Shown here: positions 8,672 to 18,519 of the stretch, piece after piece | Numbering within the stretch: position 1 is the first letter of the stretch | Layout of the letters: every line of letters begins with the position of its first letter | Assembly: GCA_900770395.1 (NCBI GenBank) | Contig: CAAGKM010000023.1 | Location: 133,570-197,569 of the forward strand | Direction of reading: 5' to 3' | Length of the DNA: 64,000 nucleotides | Source of the DNA: an uncultured Prevotella sp. | GTDB taxonomy: Bacteria > Bacteroidota > Bacteroidia > Bacteroidales > Bacteroidaceae | Program-made: the position numbers and the translations under genes | The notes under the pieces: generated by a model | Told to the model about the DNA's origin: nothing | The model's input: only the letters and a program-made list of their open reading frames with translations | Databases searched by the model: none

Positions 8672-10557
8672 AATAATTCTTTCTTTATGCTTTCCTTGTC
8701 AATGCCGACAATGTGTTGCAGCTCCGCCACTGTGCCGTGCTCCACGAAATTGTCGGGCATGCCGAGACGTGTCACTCGTGTGGTGTGACCGTGGTCCTGA
8801 AGCCATTCCATTATCGAAGAGCCAAAGCCTCCCATGCGTACTCCGTTCTCCACTGTTATGATGTGGCTGAACTTCTGTGCCACCTCATTTAAGATATCCT
8901 CGTCGAGCGGTTTCACAAAGCGCATGTCGTAGTGTGCGATGCTCAGCTGAGGGGTCTCTTTCTCCACCTCGGCGATGGCGGCTGCCGCATCGTTGCCTAT
9001 AGGTCCGATGGTGAGCACTGCAGTGTCGTTGCCGTCCTTGAGCTTACGCCCTGTTCCAACCTTTATCTCCTCAAACGGACAGTGCCAGTCCTTCAGCACA
9101 CCGCCGCCACGTGGATAACGTATCACAAACGGTCCCTTGTCTGGCAGCTGTGCCGTGTACATCAGTCGGCGAAGCTCATGCTCGTCCATAGGTGATGATA
9201 TTGTGAGGTTGGGCACTGAGCGCAGCGCTGCGATGTCAAATGCTCCGTGATGTGTCGGTCCGTCCTCACCCACAATTCCCGCACGGTCGAGGCACAGCAC
9301 CACAGGCAGTTTGAGTATTGCCACATCATGTATGATGTTGTCGTAGGCACGTTGCGCAAATGCGCTGTATATGTTGCAGAACGGGATGAGACCCTCCTTT
9401 GCCATACCGCCTGAGAAGGTTACGGCGTGCCCCTCGGCAATGCCAACGTCAAATGTGCGGTCGGGCATGGCGTCCATCATAATGTTCATAGAGCAGCCTG
9501 TGGGCATGGCTGGCGTCACTCCCACAATCTTCGGGTTCATCTGCGCCAGTTCCAAAAGTGTGTGTCCGAACACGTCTTGATATTTTGCCGGTTTGCCTTT
9601 GGCATCCTCTATAAGCCGCCTGCCTGTCTCGGGGTCGAACTTTCCTGGAGCATGCCATATTGTCGCTGCCTTCTCCGCAGGCTCATAGCCTTTGCCCTTC
9701 ACCGTGTGCAGATGCAGCAGCTTGGGGCCTTTCATGTCTTTCAGCTGCTGGAGAATGCGCACCAGCTCCTTTATGTTGTGACCGTCGAACGGTCCGAAGT
9801 AGCGTATGTTCATGCCCTCAAAGATGTTCTGCTGATGACTTATTGCCGACTTCATGGCATTGCTCAGCCTGAGCAGTCCGTTCTTGCGGTCGGTCTCGAG
9901 CATTCCCTTGCGGTTCATCCAGCGGGCTATTCTGAACTTTATGTCATTGTACGTCTTGTTGGTGTTGAGTCCTAACAGATATTGCTTCATGCCTCCCACG
10001 CTGCGGTCAATCGACATGTTGTTGTCGTTGAGGATGATAAGCATGTCGTTGGGCATGCTTGAGGCATTGTTGAGCCCCTCAAATGCAAGTCCTCCGCTCA
10101 TTGAGCCGTCGCCGATCACCGCCACCACATTGCGGTTGGTGCCATTCTTTTTCTCTGCCACAGCCATACCGAGGGCTGCCGAGATGGAGTTGCTGGCATG
10201 TCCGCACACAAAGGTGTCGTACTCGCTTTCCAGTGGTGATGGGAACGGCATGATGCCGTGCAGCTTGCGGTTGGTGCAGAAGCGTTCCTTGCGGCCCGTG
10301 AGAATCTTATGACCGTAAGCCTGATGCCCCACGTCCCACACAATGCGGTCCTCTGGGGTGTTGTAGACATAATGAAGAGCAACAGTAATCTCCAAAGCTC
10401 CAAGACTGGAGGCAAAATGTCCTGGGTTCACCGACACCTCTTTTATGATGTCGGCACGCAGTTCCCCGCAGAGTTGCGGAAGCTCGTCAACACTCAGTTT
10501 ACGCAAGTCTGCCGGATATGTTATTCTGCCTAAAAGGCTGTTATTTTCTTGTTCCAC
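8668..10557 (-). CDS. dxs: 1-deoxy-D-xylulose-5-phosphate synthase
   Basis: Dxs condenses pyruvate and glyceraldehyde 3-phosphate into DXP, the first step of the MEP isoprenoid pathway and a branch point to thiamine and pyridoxal. The 629-residue length is typical. The thiamine diphosphate motif is visible (GDGSMSGG followed about 25 residues later by NDNNMS), as are the central DRAGIVGEDGPTHHGAFD segment of the transketolase pyrimidine domain and a C-terminal transketolase domain. It heads a four-gene operon with trkA, trkH and manA and has a textbook Bacteroidota promoter immediately upstream. Confidence 0.96.
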   Translation of the reverse strand: MEQENNSLLGRITYPADLRKLSVDELPQLCGELRADIIKEVSVNPGHFASSLGALEITVALHYVYNTPEDRIVWDVGHQAYGHKILTGRKERFCTNRKLHGIMPFPSPLESEYDTFVCGHASNSISAALGMAVAEKKNGTNRNVVAVIGDGSMSGGLAFEGLNNASSMPNDMLIILNDNNMSIDRSVGGMKQYLLGLNTNKTYNDIKFRIARWMNRKGMLETDRKNGLLRLSNAMKSAISHQQNIFEGMNIRYFGPFDGHNIKELVRILQQLKDMKGPKLLHLHTVKGKGYEPAEKAATIWHAPGKFDPETGRRLIEDAKGKPAKYQDVFGHTLLELAQMNPKIVGVTPAMPTGCSMNIMMDAMPDRTFDVGIAEGHAVTFSGGMAKEGLIPFCNIYSAFAQRAYDNIIHDVAILKLPVVLCLDRAGIVGEDGPTHHGAFDIAALRSVPNLTISSPMDEHELRRLMYTAQLPDKGPFVIRYPRGGGVLKDWHCPFEEIKVGTGRKLKDGNDTAVLTIGPIGNDAAAAIAEVEKETPQLSIAHYDMRFVKPLDEDILNEVAQKFSHIITVENGVRMGGFGSSIMEWLQDHGHTTRVTRLGMPDNFVEHGTVAELQHIVGIDKESIKKELL

Positions 10558-10580
10558 TCTGTTACTTTATTATACAGGGT

Positions 10581-10613
10581 GCAAAGTTAGTGATTTTTTC
10601 TGACACGTGCAAA
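10581..10613 (-). promoter_or_regulatory. Promoter of dxs-trkA-trkH-manA operon
   Basis: On the minus strand TTTG (10613-10610) is followed after 20 bp by TAACTTTG (10589-10582) and C. This is an exact match to the Bacteroidota -33/-7 promoter, 24 bp upstream of the dxs start. Confidence 0.8.
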
Positions 10614-10620
10614 TTAAAGA

Positions 10621-10656
10621 CGAAAAAAAGAAGCTGCGCATATTCCGCAGCTTCTT
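10621..10656 (-). terminator. Intrinsic terminator after pectinesterase pseudogene
   Basis: An 11-bp inverted repeat (AAGAAGCTGCG and its complement, 10628-10656) is followed on the minus strand by a run of T. It ends transcription of the degraded pectinesterase gene just before the dxs promoter. Confidence 0.85.
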
Positions 10657-10682
10657 TTTGTCAATAAATATATTCTGTAGTC

Positions 10683-13578
10683 TTATTTCACAATCACCTT
10701 CTTGCCGCCGATGATGTTGATGCCCCTCTGCGGCTTGCTCAGGCGCTGGCCTGCAAGATTGTAAACAGGGGGGGTGTCGGCGCTGTCGTCAAGAATAACT
10801 CCGTTAATGCCTGTGCCGTCACCAGCCGTTGCAGCCGCGCCGAAACCGCCGTTTGCGTTTGCCGCACGCACTGTGTATACTGCTGTGGCGCGTGTGTCGT
10901 TGATGCCCTGCTCAACGGTGTAGGTTGTCTCTGTTGTGGTGCCTGCTAATATACCATCTTTGAACACAGCATACATGATTGCTCCCTCAACAGCGTCCCA
11001 TGTTATGACGTTGTCCTTAATCTTTGCAGATGTCACGTTTGGCAGAACTGTCTCTTTGTCAGGCGCCCATGTTGTGAATACCTTGTTGAGAGCGAAGTCT
11101 GCGGCTTTCTCGGCTGTGAGAATGGTCTCAAAGTTGGCGTTGTTGCCCGAGCTGTGGGTGAATGTCAACTTGTTGGATGCAGGAGAGATGACTGTTCCGT
11201 TCTCGTCCATTGAGTTGTACTCGTAGAACTCCTTTGCCGCTACGTTCATACCGCCTGTTGTGTATCGTGTGGCGGCAATCTTGCCCTTGTTCATCTTCAT
11301 TGTGGTGTTTAGCCATGCGCATTTAGGCTGTCCGCCCCATGCGCGTCCGAGGTTGAACTCTGCTGTGTGGTTGTCGATGGTACACTCATTGAACACATAA
11401 CCGTATTTTGTTCCCTCTGTGTAAGGCGCTGTGATGGTGCAGCCGCCTGTGCCGTCGGCGTTTCTTGGCTCAACATATATCAGACTCTTGTTGAAATAAG
11501 CCTGTCCGCCGCCGCAGATGAAGTCAACAGTTCCGTGTATCTCGCTGTTCTCGAAATAGAATTTGCCAGATGCGTTGTTGCTGTAGTAAGTGTCCTGATA
11601 AGACTCACGTTCTTGCAGATTGTCTTGTCACCCTTGTCCTGCAGACAAACGGCACGTCCTGCCTGACCTGTTGTATAATATTCGATGGCGTTCTTGAGGG
11701 TCAGGTCTTGGAAATAAGTTCCTGTAACATTCTTGTTTACAAGGAATGTGGCTGTGACACCGATTTCACGTTCGACACGATAATCTGGTGGATATATGCG
11801 CCTGCTACGAATGTTATCTCAAGCTCGCCTGCCTCGCCCTCATACTCAACGGCAGCCTGTGAGCCGTCAGAGCTTACCTTGCCCTGGATGCTCTTTGAGA
11901 AACCGTTAGGACCAGTGACAGTGATGTTGCCGCTTGTTGAATATTGGCAGAGAGTGAAGAATATGTTCGCATTGCCGCCTACGGGGATGATCACCTTGTC
12001 GCCGGGCTTAAACACCCATCCGTGGGTGCTGTCATGGAAAGTTCCTGCCTGTGGAAGGAAGTTCTCATGGTCATCGGCGTCAAAATCCTCGGAGTTAAGA
12101 GCGTAGACATATCTGCCTGTGCCGTCCTCTATCTCTGTCACCAATGGATAAAGGCTGATGTCGGCGCTTACAACATCTGTTGTCTTGTATTTCTTTGTTC
12201 CGTCTTTCTTGGTGAGCCATCCGCGGAACTTCATGCCGTCGGCTGCGGTCACGTCGGCTGCGCCATACTTAAACTCTGCGATTTGCGACTGGTCTTCCAC
12301 TGCCTGTGTGCCTATTGCTGTTCCGTCCACATTATAATATGTAAGAGTTTTGTCCTGATATTGTTCCACGGTGAGAGTGTAGTTGGCTGTTGCCTCACCG
12401 TAAGTCACAGGTATCTTTACTTCTGCGCTTGTCGCAGAGCCAGAGTATGTTGTCTCGCCCAGCTCACCGTTGGCGGCTGAAATATCCGTAAGAGGATTGG
12501 CAGCGGAAATCATGTCAGCCTTTTTAGATATCTTTATTGTGGCTGTATAGTTTATGCCGTCGCTTGTGTCAAATATGTCGGCTGCCTCATATTGTGTGCC
12601 GTTGAGCTTGAAAGAGCCGAGCGTCGGGGTGCTGCCCATATCCACTATGCCGTAGATCTCAAGGTTGAAGAGGTATGCGTTATTTGTGCTGTTAAGGTTC
12701 TCAAAGCGCAGCTGGCAGTTCTTTTTGTTTATCGCTTTCTCTACAACAGCACCACTGGCAGGATTAGCCACAGCATCAGAGATAACAGTCCATTCTGTCT
12801 CTCCCTCGCCCTTTGCCAGCAGCTTGTATCCACGGCTGCCGCCTGTAGCACCATGTTTGAAGACAACCTTTGTGATGTTTGCCAGTGCTGAGGTCTCGAT
12901 GTAGGGTGTGGCTGTCTTTGCACACATTGCTGCACGATAGTTGGCAGGATCGAATTTTGGCTCAGTGCCGTTTTTTATAGCCACCTCTGACACCGTCACC
13001 GTGAATGTCTCATTTGAGAACTTTGTCTTCAGGTTGAATGACGATGCTGTCGTAGATGAAGTGGTGTTGGGCCAGTCGGTGATGTCTGAAGAATATATAC
13101 ATTTCTCCTGTATCTTCGACTTTTGCACCACCTTGACGCTGTACAGATAACAGCCGCCTGTGGCGATTACTTCCACATAGCCTTGCTTACCCTCGGCAAC
13201 GGTGGCTTTGTGAGTATTCTCGTCTGCTGTTGCTGCCTCATTGCCAATGGTGTAACTGTTGTAGTTTGGGTAATTAACCACTGTAACTTCATCGCCTGCG
13301 TTTTTTACAGGAATTTGCAGAATTGTTCCTTGATTGAACTGTACATCAGTTTGCCTGTCTTTGGCATTGAATTTGCCGTTTGTAGCATCTACAGACATAC
13401 TGATGCCTTCCACATCGGAAGCCACTGTTCCTGTGTTGCCTTGAAACGCTACCGTCGACAGTGATTCGGGGACTCTGTTTTTAAAATCCCATGTGGCTGT
13501 TACGTCCTGTGCATAACCTGTTATGGCATAAGTCAATAATGCCATAATTGACAAAAGTGATTGTGTAAATCTTCTCAT
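10683..13578 (-). pseudogene. Secreted pectinesterase (CE8), two frameshifts
   Basis: Conceptually a 965-residue exported pectin methylesterase, but split by two single-base losses. The N-terminal part (from 13578) has a signal peptide and about 600 residues of beta-rich accessory domains, and its frame ends at 11737. Restoring one base near 11760 lets the frame continue as VTATFLVNKNVTG...; a second base near 11601 joins SL to YQDTYYSN. After that the CE8 core is complete: QD of YQDTYY, D of GTVDFICGG and R of LGRAWGG, then the C-terminal YNLAGQR...GKKVIVK tail. The total length plus two bases is divisible by three, supporting exactly two -1 shifts. All catalytic residues survive, so the damage is either recent or a sequencing error. 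A function in pectin de-esterification is lost unless the frame is corrected. Confidence 0.85.
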
Positions 13579-13621
13579 GTTTAAGAATTTGTTTAAATAG
13601 TAGGTTTGTTTTATTTCCGCT

Positions 13622-13630
13622 GCAAAATTA
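13622..13630 (-). promoter_or_regulatory. Putative -7 box for pectinesterase
   Basis: TAATTTTGC on the minus strand lies 44 bp ahead of the pectinesterase start. No TTTG is seen at the usual distance upstream, so only half of the promoter consensus is supported. Confidence 0.4.
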
Positions 13631-13840
13631 CTAAATATAATGATTGAGGCGGATACGGAACGGGAAAAAAAGACACGTAAACGTTTTCGAGTGCTGGCTT
13701 GCGAATAGTTTTAACAAAAGGTCTTCTGAGAATCGCGTGGAATTCACCAAACGCTTTCCTGGCTGGAAAAACGCCAGAATTTTGAGTTTTGTAAAATGTT
13801 GTAAATGAGAGTGTTATAAATATGGCATTTTCTTGCTTTC

Positions 13841-13974
13841 GGAACACTTAACTATTGCCGCCGTAACACTTAAGTGTTGTTTCTGTAACACTTAAGAGTT
13901 GTTGGCAGTATCACTTAAGTGTTACGGTGGAAATACTTAAGTTTTTCGATGAAAATACCTCAGTGTCTCAAAGT
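13841..13974. repeat. Array of six degenerate 22-bp units
   Basis: Six units begin at 13841, 13863, 13885, 13908, 13931 and 13953, a period of 22-23 bp. The core AACACTTAAGTGTT is itself palindromic and is best preserved in units 2 to 4; the outer units decay to AAATACTTAAG and AAATACCTCAG. The array lies in the roughly 680-bp gap between aqpZ and the pectinesterase gene. There are no spacers of CRISPR type. Nothing else coding was seen in the gap. Confidence 0.7.
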
Positions 13975-14115
13975 TTTCATTTCGTAGATGTTTTAAAACA
14001 CGCCTGAATATTCATTTCCCGTTTCCAGAATGAAAAAAAATTATGCGGAAATTTTTCAGAATTATTTTTACGTCTTGCGTGTATGTGCGTGTCGTGTTGT
14101 CATCATGACATAAAT

Positions 14116-14187
14116 TAGGCACGGATTACACGGAATACACAGATTAGTGAAAGAAAAAATCTGTGACATCAGTGTAATCCGTGCCTA
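14116..14187. repeat. Nested inverted repeat, dispersed-element type
   Basis: The outer arms are TAGGCACGGATTACAC and its complement (16 bp each); nested inside them are CACAGATT and AATCTGTG. The structure could fold as one long interrupted hairpin. There is no T-run on either side, so it is not a standard terminator. The 'cacggattacac' type of sequence suggests a dispersed intergenic element, which is recollection rather than something shown here. Confidence 0.6.
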
Positions 14188-14261
14188 AAAAAGTGGAAGG
14201 TTGTTTTTGACACACCTCCTTCGTTTATTCCATTGAATTGTTTTCTTTTTACATCATGTCT

Positions 14262-14939
14262 TTATTCCTTCTCACAGCCGATAGCCTTCCATATTCCAGC
14301 TGCAATGGCGGCGCCGATGAATGGACCAACGATGAAAATCCAAAGGTTGCTCATGGCTGTGCCGCCCTGGAAGAGAGCTGGACCTATTGAGCGTGCGGGA
14401 TTTACAGAAGTGCCTGTGTAACGGATGCAGACAAGGTGAACCAAGATGAGGCTCAAACCGATGGCGAGACCTGCAAAGTTGTTGGTGGCTCCGTTTGTCT
14501 TTGATGTTGCGCCGAGAACCACGAGCACGAATACGCATGTGAAGATTATCTCAGCAAGCAGTCCGCCCATAATGCTCACATTGGCTTGCAGGTCGTTGGC
14601 TCCTGTGCCCTCAATGCCGGGGCAGTTGGTGGTGAGAAGCCAGAGAAGGGTGGAGCCTATCACGGCGCCAATCACCTGAAATATCATATACATGCCAGCC
14701 TCTTTGCCGCTCATGCGGCCGCTGAGCATCACGCCAAGTGTGATTGCCGGGTTGATGTGGCAGCCGCTCACACCGCCTATGGTGTATGCCATTGCCACTA
14801 CTGACAGACCGAACGCAAAGGCTGTGCCTACCACTGCCGGAATGTTGTTCACAGGGTCGCAACCAAGACTGACGGCAACGCCGCAGCCCATCAATACAAG
14901 CACCATGGTGCCCACCATTTCTGCTAAATACTTTTTCAT
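14262..14939 (-). CDS. aqpZ: Aquaporin Z-type water channel
   Basis: This 225-residue inner-membrane protein of the MIP family has six membrane helices and the two pore NPA motifs, HINPA at 61-65 and SVNPAR at 179-183. Histidine 168 (in LVHLVC) and arginine 183 match the aromatic/arginine filter of water-selective aquaporins rather than glycerol facilitators. The gene stands alone on the minus strand with its own promoter, back to back with the + strand efflux operon. The role is likely osmotic water flux. Confidence 0.92.
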   Translation of the reverse strand: MKKYLAEMVGTMVLVLMGCGVAVSLGCDPVNNIPAVVGTAFAFGLSVVAMAYTIGGVSGCHINPAITLGVMLSGRMSGKEAGMYMIFQVIGAVIGSTLLWLLTTNCPGIEGTGANDLQANVSIMGGLLAEIIFTCVFVLVVLGATSKTNGATNNFAGLAIGLSLILVHLVCIRYTGTSVNPARSIGPALFQGGTAMSNLWIFIVGPFIGAAIAAGIWKAIGCEKE

Positions 14940-15002
14940 TTTCAGATTTGTTTTTTAGGTGAATAATTAAATTAATAATAAAATACAGTTCGTAAATTTT
15001 CT

Positions 15003-15035
15003 GCAAAGATAGCATAAAATAATAGAATTGCCAAA
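15003..15035 (-). promoter_or_regulatory. Promoter of aqpZ
   Basis: Minus-strand TTTG (15035-15032), 20-bp spacer, TATCTTTG (15011-15004) and C: a perfect Bacteroidota promoter, 64 bp ahead of the aqpZ ATG. Confidence 0.8.
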
Positions 15036-15114
15036 TAATTATTGTTCTTTTTCCTCCTTTTTCTTTGTTTTATTTCCTTTTTTATGGAATTTTTAGTTTA
15101 GAAAAGTTTTTTTG

Positions 15115-15146
15115 TTTGGCTATTTTATAAATAATGTGTAATTTTG
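15115..15146 (+). promoter_or_regulatory. Promoter of efflux/putrescine operon
   Basis: TTTG at 15115-15118, 20-bp spacer, TAATTTTG at 15139-15146. It is divergent from the aqpZ promoter and precedes the coiled-coil gene at 15183. Confidence 0.8.
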
Positions 15147-15182
15147 CACCTGATTTTAAATTAAATAATTGAAACAATAGTT

Positions 15183-16055
15183 ATGAAGAAAAATGTATTT
15201 ATACCACTTGTTGTGATTTTCGCATTGCTGCTTTGCGGCATTGGTTATCTCGCTTTCAGCCTTAATGAGCAGAAGGCAGCCAATGAGGAGATGCAGGAGC
15301 TTGCCGCTCTTGACAAAAAGGAGATGGAGAACGAGTATGAGCAGTTTGCGCTGCAATACAGTGAGATGAAGACAAAGATAAACAACGACTCTATCATTGC
15401 GCAGCTCACACAGGAGCAGATGCGCACTCAGGAGCTGCTTGAGGAACTGAAGCAGGTGAAGAGCAGCGACGCACGCGAGATTGCCCGGCTGAAGAAGGAG
15501 CTTGCCACGGTGCGCAAGGTGCTGCGCAGCTATGTGATGCAGATTGACTCGCTCAACCGTCTGAACGAGCATCTCTCGCAGGAGAACACCCGTATTAAGG
15601 CTCAGAACGATGAGGCTAACCGCCAGATTGCGGGACTGAGCAGCGAGAAGGCAAGCCTGTCGGAGAAGGTGGCGATAGCGGCACAGCTCGACGCCACAGG
15701 CATCAGCATGACCCTGCAGAACAAAAAGGGCAAGGCGGCGAAGAAGGTGAAGGACGCAAAGACCATTGCGGTGAATTTCACAATAGCAAGAAACGTGACC
15801 GCGGCCAACGGAGTGCGCACACTCTACGTGAGAATACAGACACCAAACGGCGACGTGCTCAACGGCGGAAGCTTCAGCTACGAGAACCGCACAATGGCAT
15901 ACTCGATGAAGAAGTCGGTGGAGTACACAGGCGAGGCAATGGGAGTGACCACATACTGGAACGTGGGTGAGTTCCTCTCAACAGGCAGCTATATCGTGAG
16001 CATCTTCGCCGACGGCAATATGATAGGCTCAAGATCTTTCTCTTTTAATAAGTAA
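15183..16055 (+). CDS. Membrane-anchored coiled-coil protein, unknown function
   Basis: A 290-residue protein whose exact function I do not recognise. Residues about 5-26 form a single N-terminal membrane anchor. Residues about 28-175 are charged, heptad-like and rich in E, K, Q and L, a long periplasmic coiled coil. After a lysine-rich hinge (KKGKAAKKVK) a compact beta-rich domain occupies about 190-290 (TLYVRIQTPNGDV, TTYWNVGEFLSTGSYIVSIF). It opens the operon and ends 4 bp before the outer-membrane efflux gene, so it probably serves the same envelope-spanning machine, for example as a scaffold. It is followed by adaptor and permease genes in the same direction. Confidence 0.75.
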   Translation: MKKNVFIPLVVIFALLLCGIGYLAFSLNEQKAANEEMQELAALDKKEMENEYEQFALQYSEMKTKINNDSIIAQLTQEQMRTQELLEELKQVKSSDAREIARLKKELATVRKVLRSYVMQIDSLNRLNEHLSQENTRIKAQNDEANRQIAGLSSEKASLSEKVAIAAQLDATGISMTLQNKKGKAAKKVKDAKTIAVNFTIARNVTAANGVRTLYVRIQTPNGDVLNGGSFSYENRTMAYSMKKSVEYTGEAMGVTTYWNVGEFLSTGSYIVSIFADGNMIGSRSFSFNK

Positions 16056-16059
16056 AGGT

Positions 16060-17469
16060 ATGAAGAAATTCATTACTTTCCTCATCATCGTCTCTGCGAT
16101 GCCTGCCGTGGCACAGCAAACGCTGAGCCTCGACAGTTGCAGGGCTTTGGCACTGAGCAACAACAAGCTGCTCGGCGTTGCCAAGGTCAGACAGGACGTG
16201 GCGGGGAACATGAAGAAATCGGCGCGCACGAAATATCTGCCTAAGGTTAGTGCCATGGGCGGATATATGTACACCAGCAAGGAAATTTCCATACTTAACG
16301 GTGGTCAGAAGACAGCGCTATCCACAATGGGCAACACCGTGAGTGCGATGTTGGGACAAGTGGGAGTGACATTGCCTAATGTCGACGTGACGCTCAACAC
16401 TATCGGGCAGCACATCGTGGATGCGTTCCACACCGACACGCGTAACATGTTTGCTGGAGCGATAATGGCAACCCAGCCGATATATGCCGGCGGTGCGATA
16501 ACCGCAGCCAACAGGATTGCCGACCTCAACGTGGAGATGGCTGCCAACGGCACTGCCACCATGCGCCAGGCTACGGTGTATGAGGTTGACCGCACCTACT
16601 GGACGGTGGTGTCGCTCAAGCATAAGAAGCGCCTTGCCGAGAGCTTCCTCTCGCTTGTGAAGAAGCTCGACAGCGATGTGCAGAAGATGATACGTGAGGG
16701 TGTTGCCACACGGAGCGAGGGGCTGAGCGTGAGCGTGAAGGTGAACGAGGCGGAGATGGCGGTGATGAAGGTCGACAACGGACTGACGCTCGCCAAGATG
16801 CTGCTCTGCCAGATTTGCGGACTGCCCGGCGACACCGACATCACTCTTGCCGATGAGAACGCAGATAATATTGCAAACATAGGATTTGTGGCGACCGAAG
16901 CCGACAAGGAGGCGATGCTGCGCAACCGTCCTGAGCTGAAAGCCATGCAGAACATGGTGGACATCAGTGAGCAGGGCGTGCGCCTGATAAAGGCTGGCAA
17001 TCTGCCCAAGGTGATGCTCATGGGAGGCTATGCCGTGAGCAACCCTAACGTCTACGACGGTTACCGCCGCTCGTTTGCGGGAGTGTGGAACGTGGGCGTG
17101 CTCGTGAGTGTGCCTGTGTGGAACTGGGGCGATGTGGCATATAAGGCACGTGCAGCCAAGGGAGCCGGAGCAATAGCAAAATTAGAGATGGCTGAGGCAC
17201 AGGAGAAGATGGAGCTGCAGATGACCCAAAGCTCGCACAAGGTGAGCGAGGCACAAAAGCGCCTGCAGATGGCTGAGGCGAACATCAGCCGTGCCGATGA
17301 GAACCTGCGCTGCGCCAACCTCGGATTTCATGAGGGTGTAATCTCAAGTACAGTGGTGATGGAGGCGCAGACAGCATGGATGGAGGCGCAGAGCCAGAAG
17401 ATTGACGCGGAGATTGACGTGAGAATGGCGAACGTCGACCTGCGCAAGGCAATGGGAACATTGGAATGA
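16060..17469 (+). CDS. TolC-family outer membrane efflux protein
   Basis: This 469-residue protein with signal peptide (MKKFITFLIIVSAMPAVAQQ) forms the trimeric outer-membrane and periplasmic exit duct. Two related helical halves are visible, each beginning with long amphipathic helices; the first half starts LSLDSCRALALSNNK, the usual OEP opening, and the second with RPELKAMQNMVDISEQGV. Long alanine- and glutamate-rich helices fill residues about 350-460. It lies between the coiled-coil gene and the HlyD-like adaptor gene, and these with two ABC-2 permeases form a tripartite exporter. The exported substrate cannot be read from the sequence. Confidence 0.9.
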   Translation: MKKFITFLIIVSAMPAVAQQTLSLDSCRALALSNNKLLGVAKVRQDVAGNMKKSARTKYLPKVSAMGGYMYTSKEISILNGGQKTALSTMGNTVSAMLGQVGVTLPNVDVTLNTIGQHIVDAFHTDTRNMFAGAIMATQPIYAGGAITAANRIADLNVEMAANGTATMRQATVYEVDRTYWTVVSLKHKKRLAESFLSLVKKLDSDVQKMIREGVATRSEGLSVSVKVNEAEMAVMKVDNGLTLAKMLLCQICGLPGDTDITLADENADNIANIGFVATEADKEAMLRNRPELKAMQNMVDISEQGVRLIKAGNLPKVMLMGGYAVSNPNVYDGYRRSFAGVWNVGVLVSVPVWNWGDVAYKARAAKGAGAIAKLEMAEAQEKMELQMTQSSHKVSEAQKRLQMAEANISRADENLRCANLGFHEGVISSTVVMEAQTAWMEAQSQKIDAEIDVRMANVDLRKAMGTLE

Positions 17470-17514
17470 GTGTTCAGTTAAAATAGATTAAGGAAATATA
17501 TAATATAAAATATT

Positions 17515-18513
17515 ATGAGCGAGAAATCACAACATAATAATGTAATGCTTGCCGTGCTGGCATTTACCGCCGTGGTATTGGTGGTGTGTGTGGTGGGTTA
17601 TTTCACAATACACACCGAGCCTGAGACCATTCAGGGACAAGTTGAGGTTACGGAGTATCGTGTGTCGAGCAAGGTGCCCGGCAGAATACTCCAGCTGTAT
17701 GTCAGCGAGGGCGACTATGTGAAGGTGGGCGACACGCTTGCCGTGATTGATGCGCCCGAGGTGAGGGCAAAGATGATGCAGGCGGAGAGTGCCGAGAGCG
17801 GAGCCAGCGCCCTGGAGCTGATGGCGCAGAACGGTGCGCGCAAGGAGCAGGTGCGCGGAGCTTACGAGCTGTTGCAGCAGGCAAAGGCAGGACTGGAGAT
17901 AGCAGAGAAATCATATAATCGTGTGCAGCGTCTGTTTGACGAAGGTGTGATGACACAGCAGAAGCGTGACGAGGCTTTTGCAGCCTACAAGGCGACAAAG
18001 GCACAGATGCAGGCGGCACAGAGCCAGTATGAGATGGTTAGGAGCGGAGTGCGCCGTGAGGAGAAGCTCGCCGCAGCAGCACAGGTGAACCGCGCAAAGG
18101 GTGCCGTGCAGGAGGTCAGCGCTTACATCAACGAGACGGTGCAGACAGCGCAGATGGAAGGTGAGGTGAGCGAGGTGTATCCCAAGGTGGGCGAGTTGGT
18201 TGGCACCGGCAGTCCTATAATGTCGGTATCTATCATGACCGACGTGTGGGGCACATTTAATGTTCGTGAGGACATGCTCAACGGCATGAAGGTGGGCGAC
18301 ACGTTCACAGCCTACTCGCCGGCGTTCGACAAGGACATCCGCATGAAAGTGTACCACATAAAGGACCAGGGCTCATATGCCGCATGGAAAGCAACGAAGG
18401 CTAACGGACAGTATGACCTGAAAACTTTCGAGGTGAAGGCTCGTCCCGTGGACAAGATTGAGGGACTGCGCCCCGGAATGTCGTTAATTATAAAAAGGAG
18501 TAAAATGGAGTAA
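17515..18513 (+). CDS. HlyD/EmrA-like membrane fusion protein
   Basis: This 332-residue periplasmic adaptor is anchored by one N-terminal helix (residues about 10-31). A lipoyl/barrel-sandwich half motif follows directly (VEVTEYRVSSKVPGRILQLY, then VSEGDYVKVGDTLAVIDAPE), then an alpha-helical hairpin of about 110 residues and a second half-lipoyl segment with the beta-barrel (GEVSEVYPKVGELVGTGSPI). It would bridge the inner-membrane permeases to the TolC duct. A 130-bp gap holding a large inverted repeat separates it from the first permease gene. Confidence 0.9.
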   Translation: MSEKSQHNNVMLAVLAFTAVVLVVCVVGYFTIHTEPETIQGQVEVTEYRVSSKVPGRILQLYVSEGDYVKVGDTLAVIDAPEVRAKMMQAESAESGASALELMAQNGARKEQVRGAYELLQQAKAGLEIAEKSYNRVQRLFDEGVMTQQKRDEAFAAYKATKAQMQAAQSQYEMVRSGVRREEKLAAAAQVNRAKGAVQEVSAYINETVQTAQMEGEVSEVYPKVGELVGTGSPIMSVSIMTDVWGTFNVREDMLNGMKVGDTFTAYSPAFDKDIRMKVYHIKDQGSYAAWKATKANGQYDLKTFEVKARPVDKIEGLRPGMSLIIKRSKME

Positions 18514-18519
18514 AATAAT

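Noticed and set aside
13841..13974. CRISPR array
   Set aside because: The 22-bp units are contiguous and degenerate, with no distinct spacers, and there are no cas genes.
14116..14187. Rho-independent terminator of aqpZ
   Set aside because: The stem is long but no T-run follows on the minus strand, and the loop is interrupted by a second stem.
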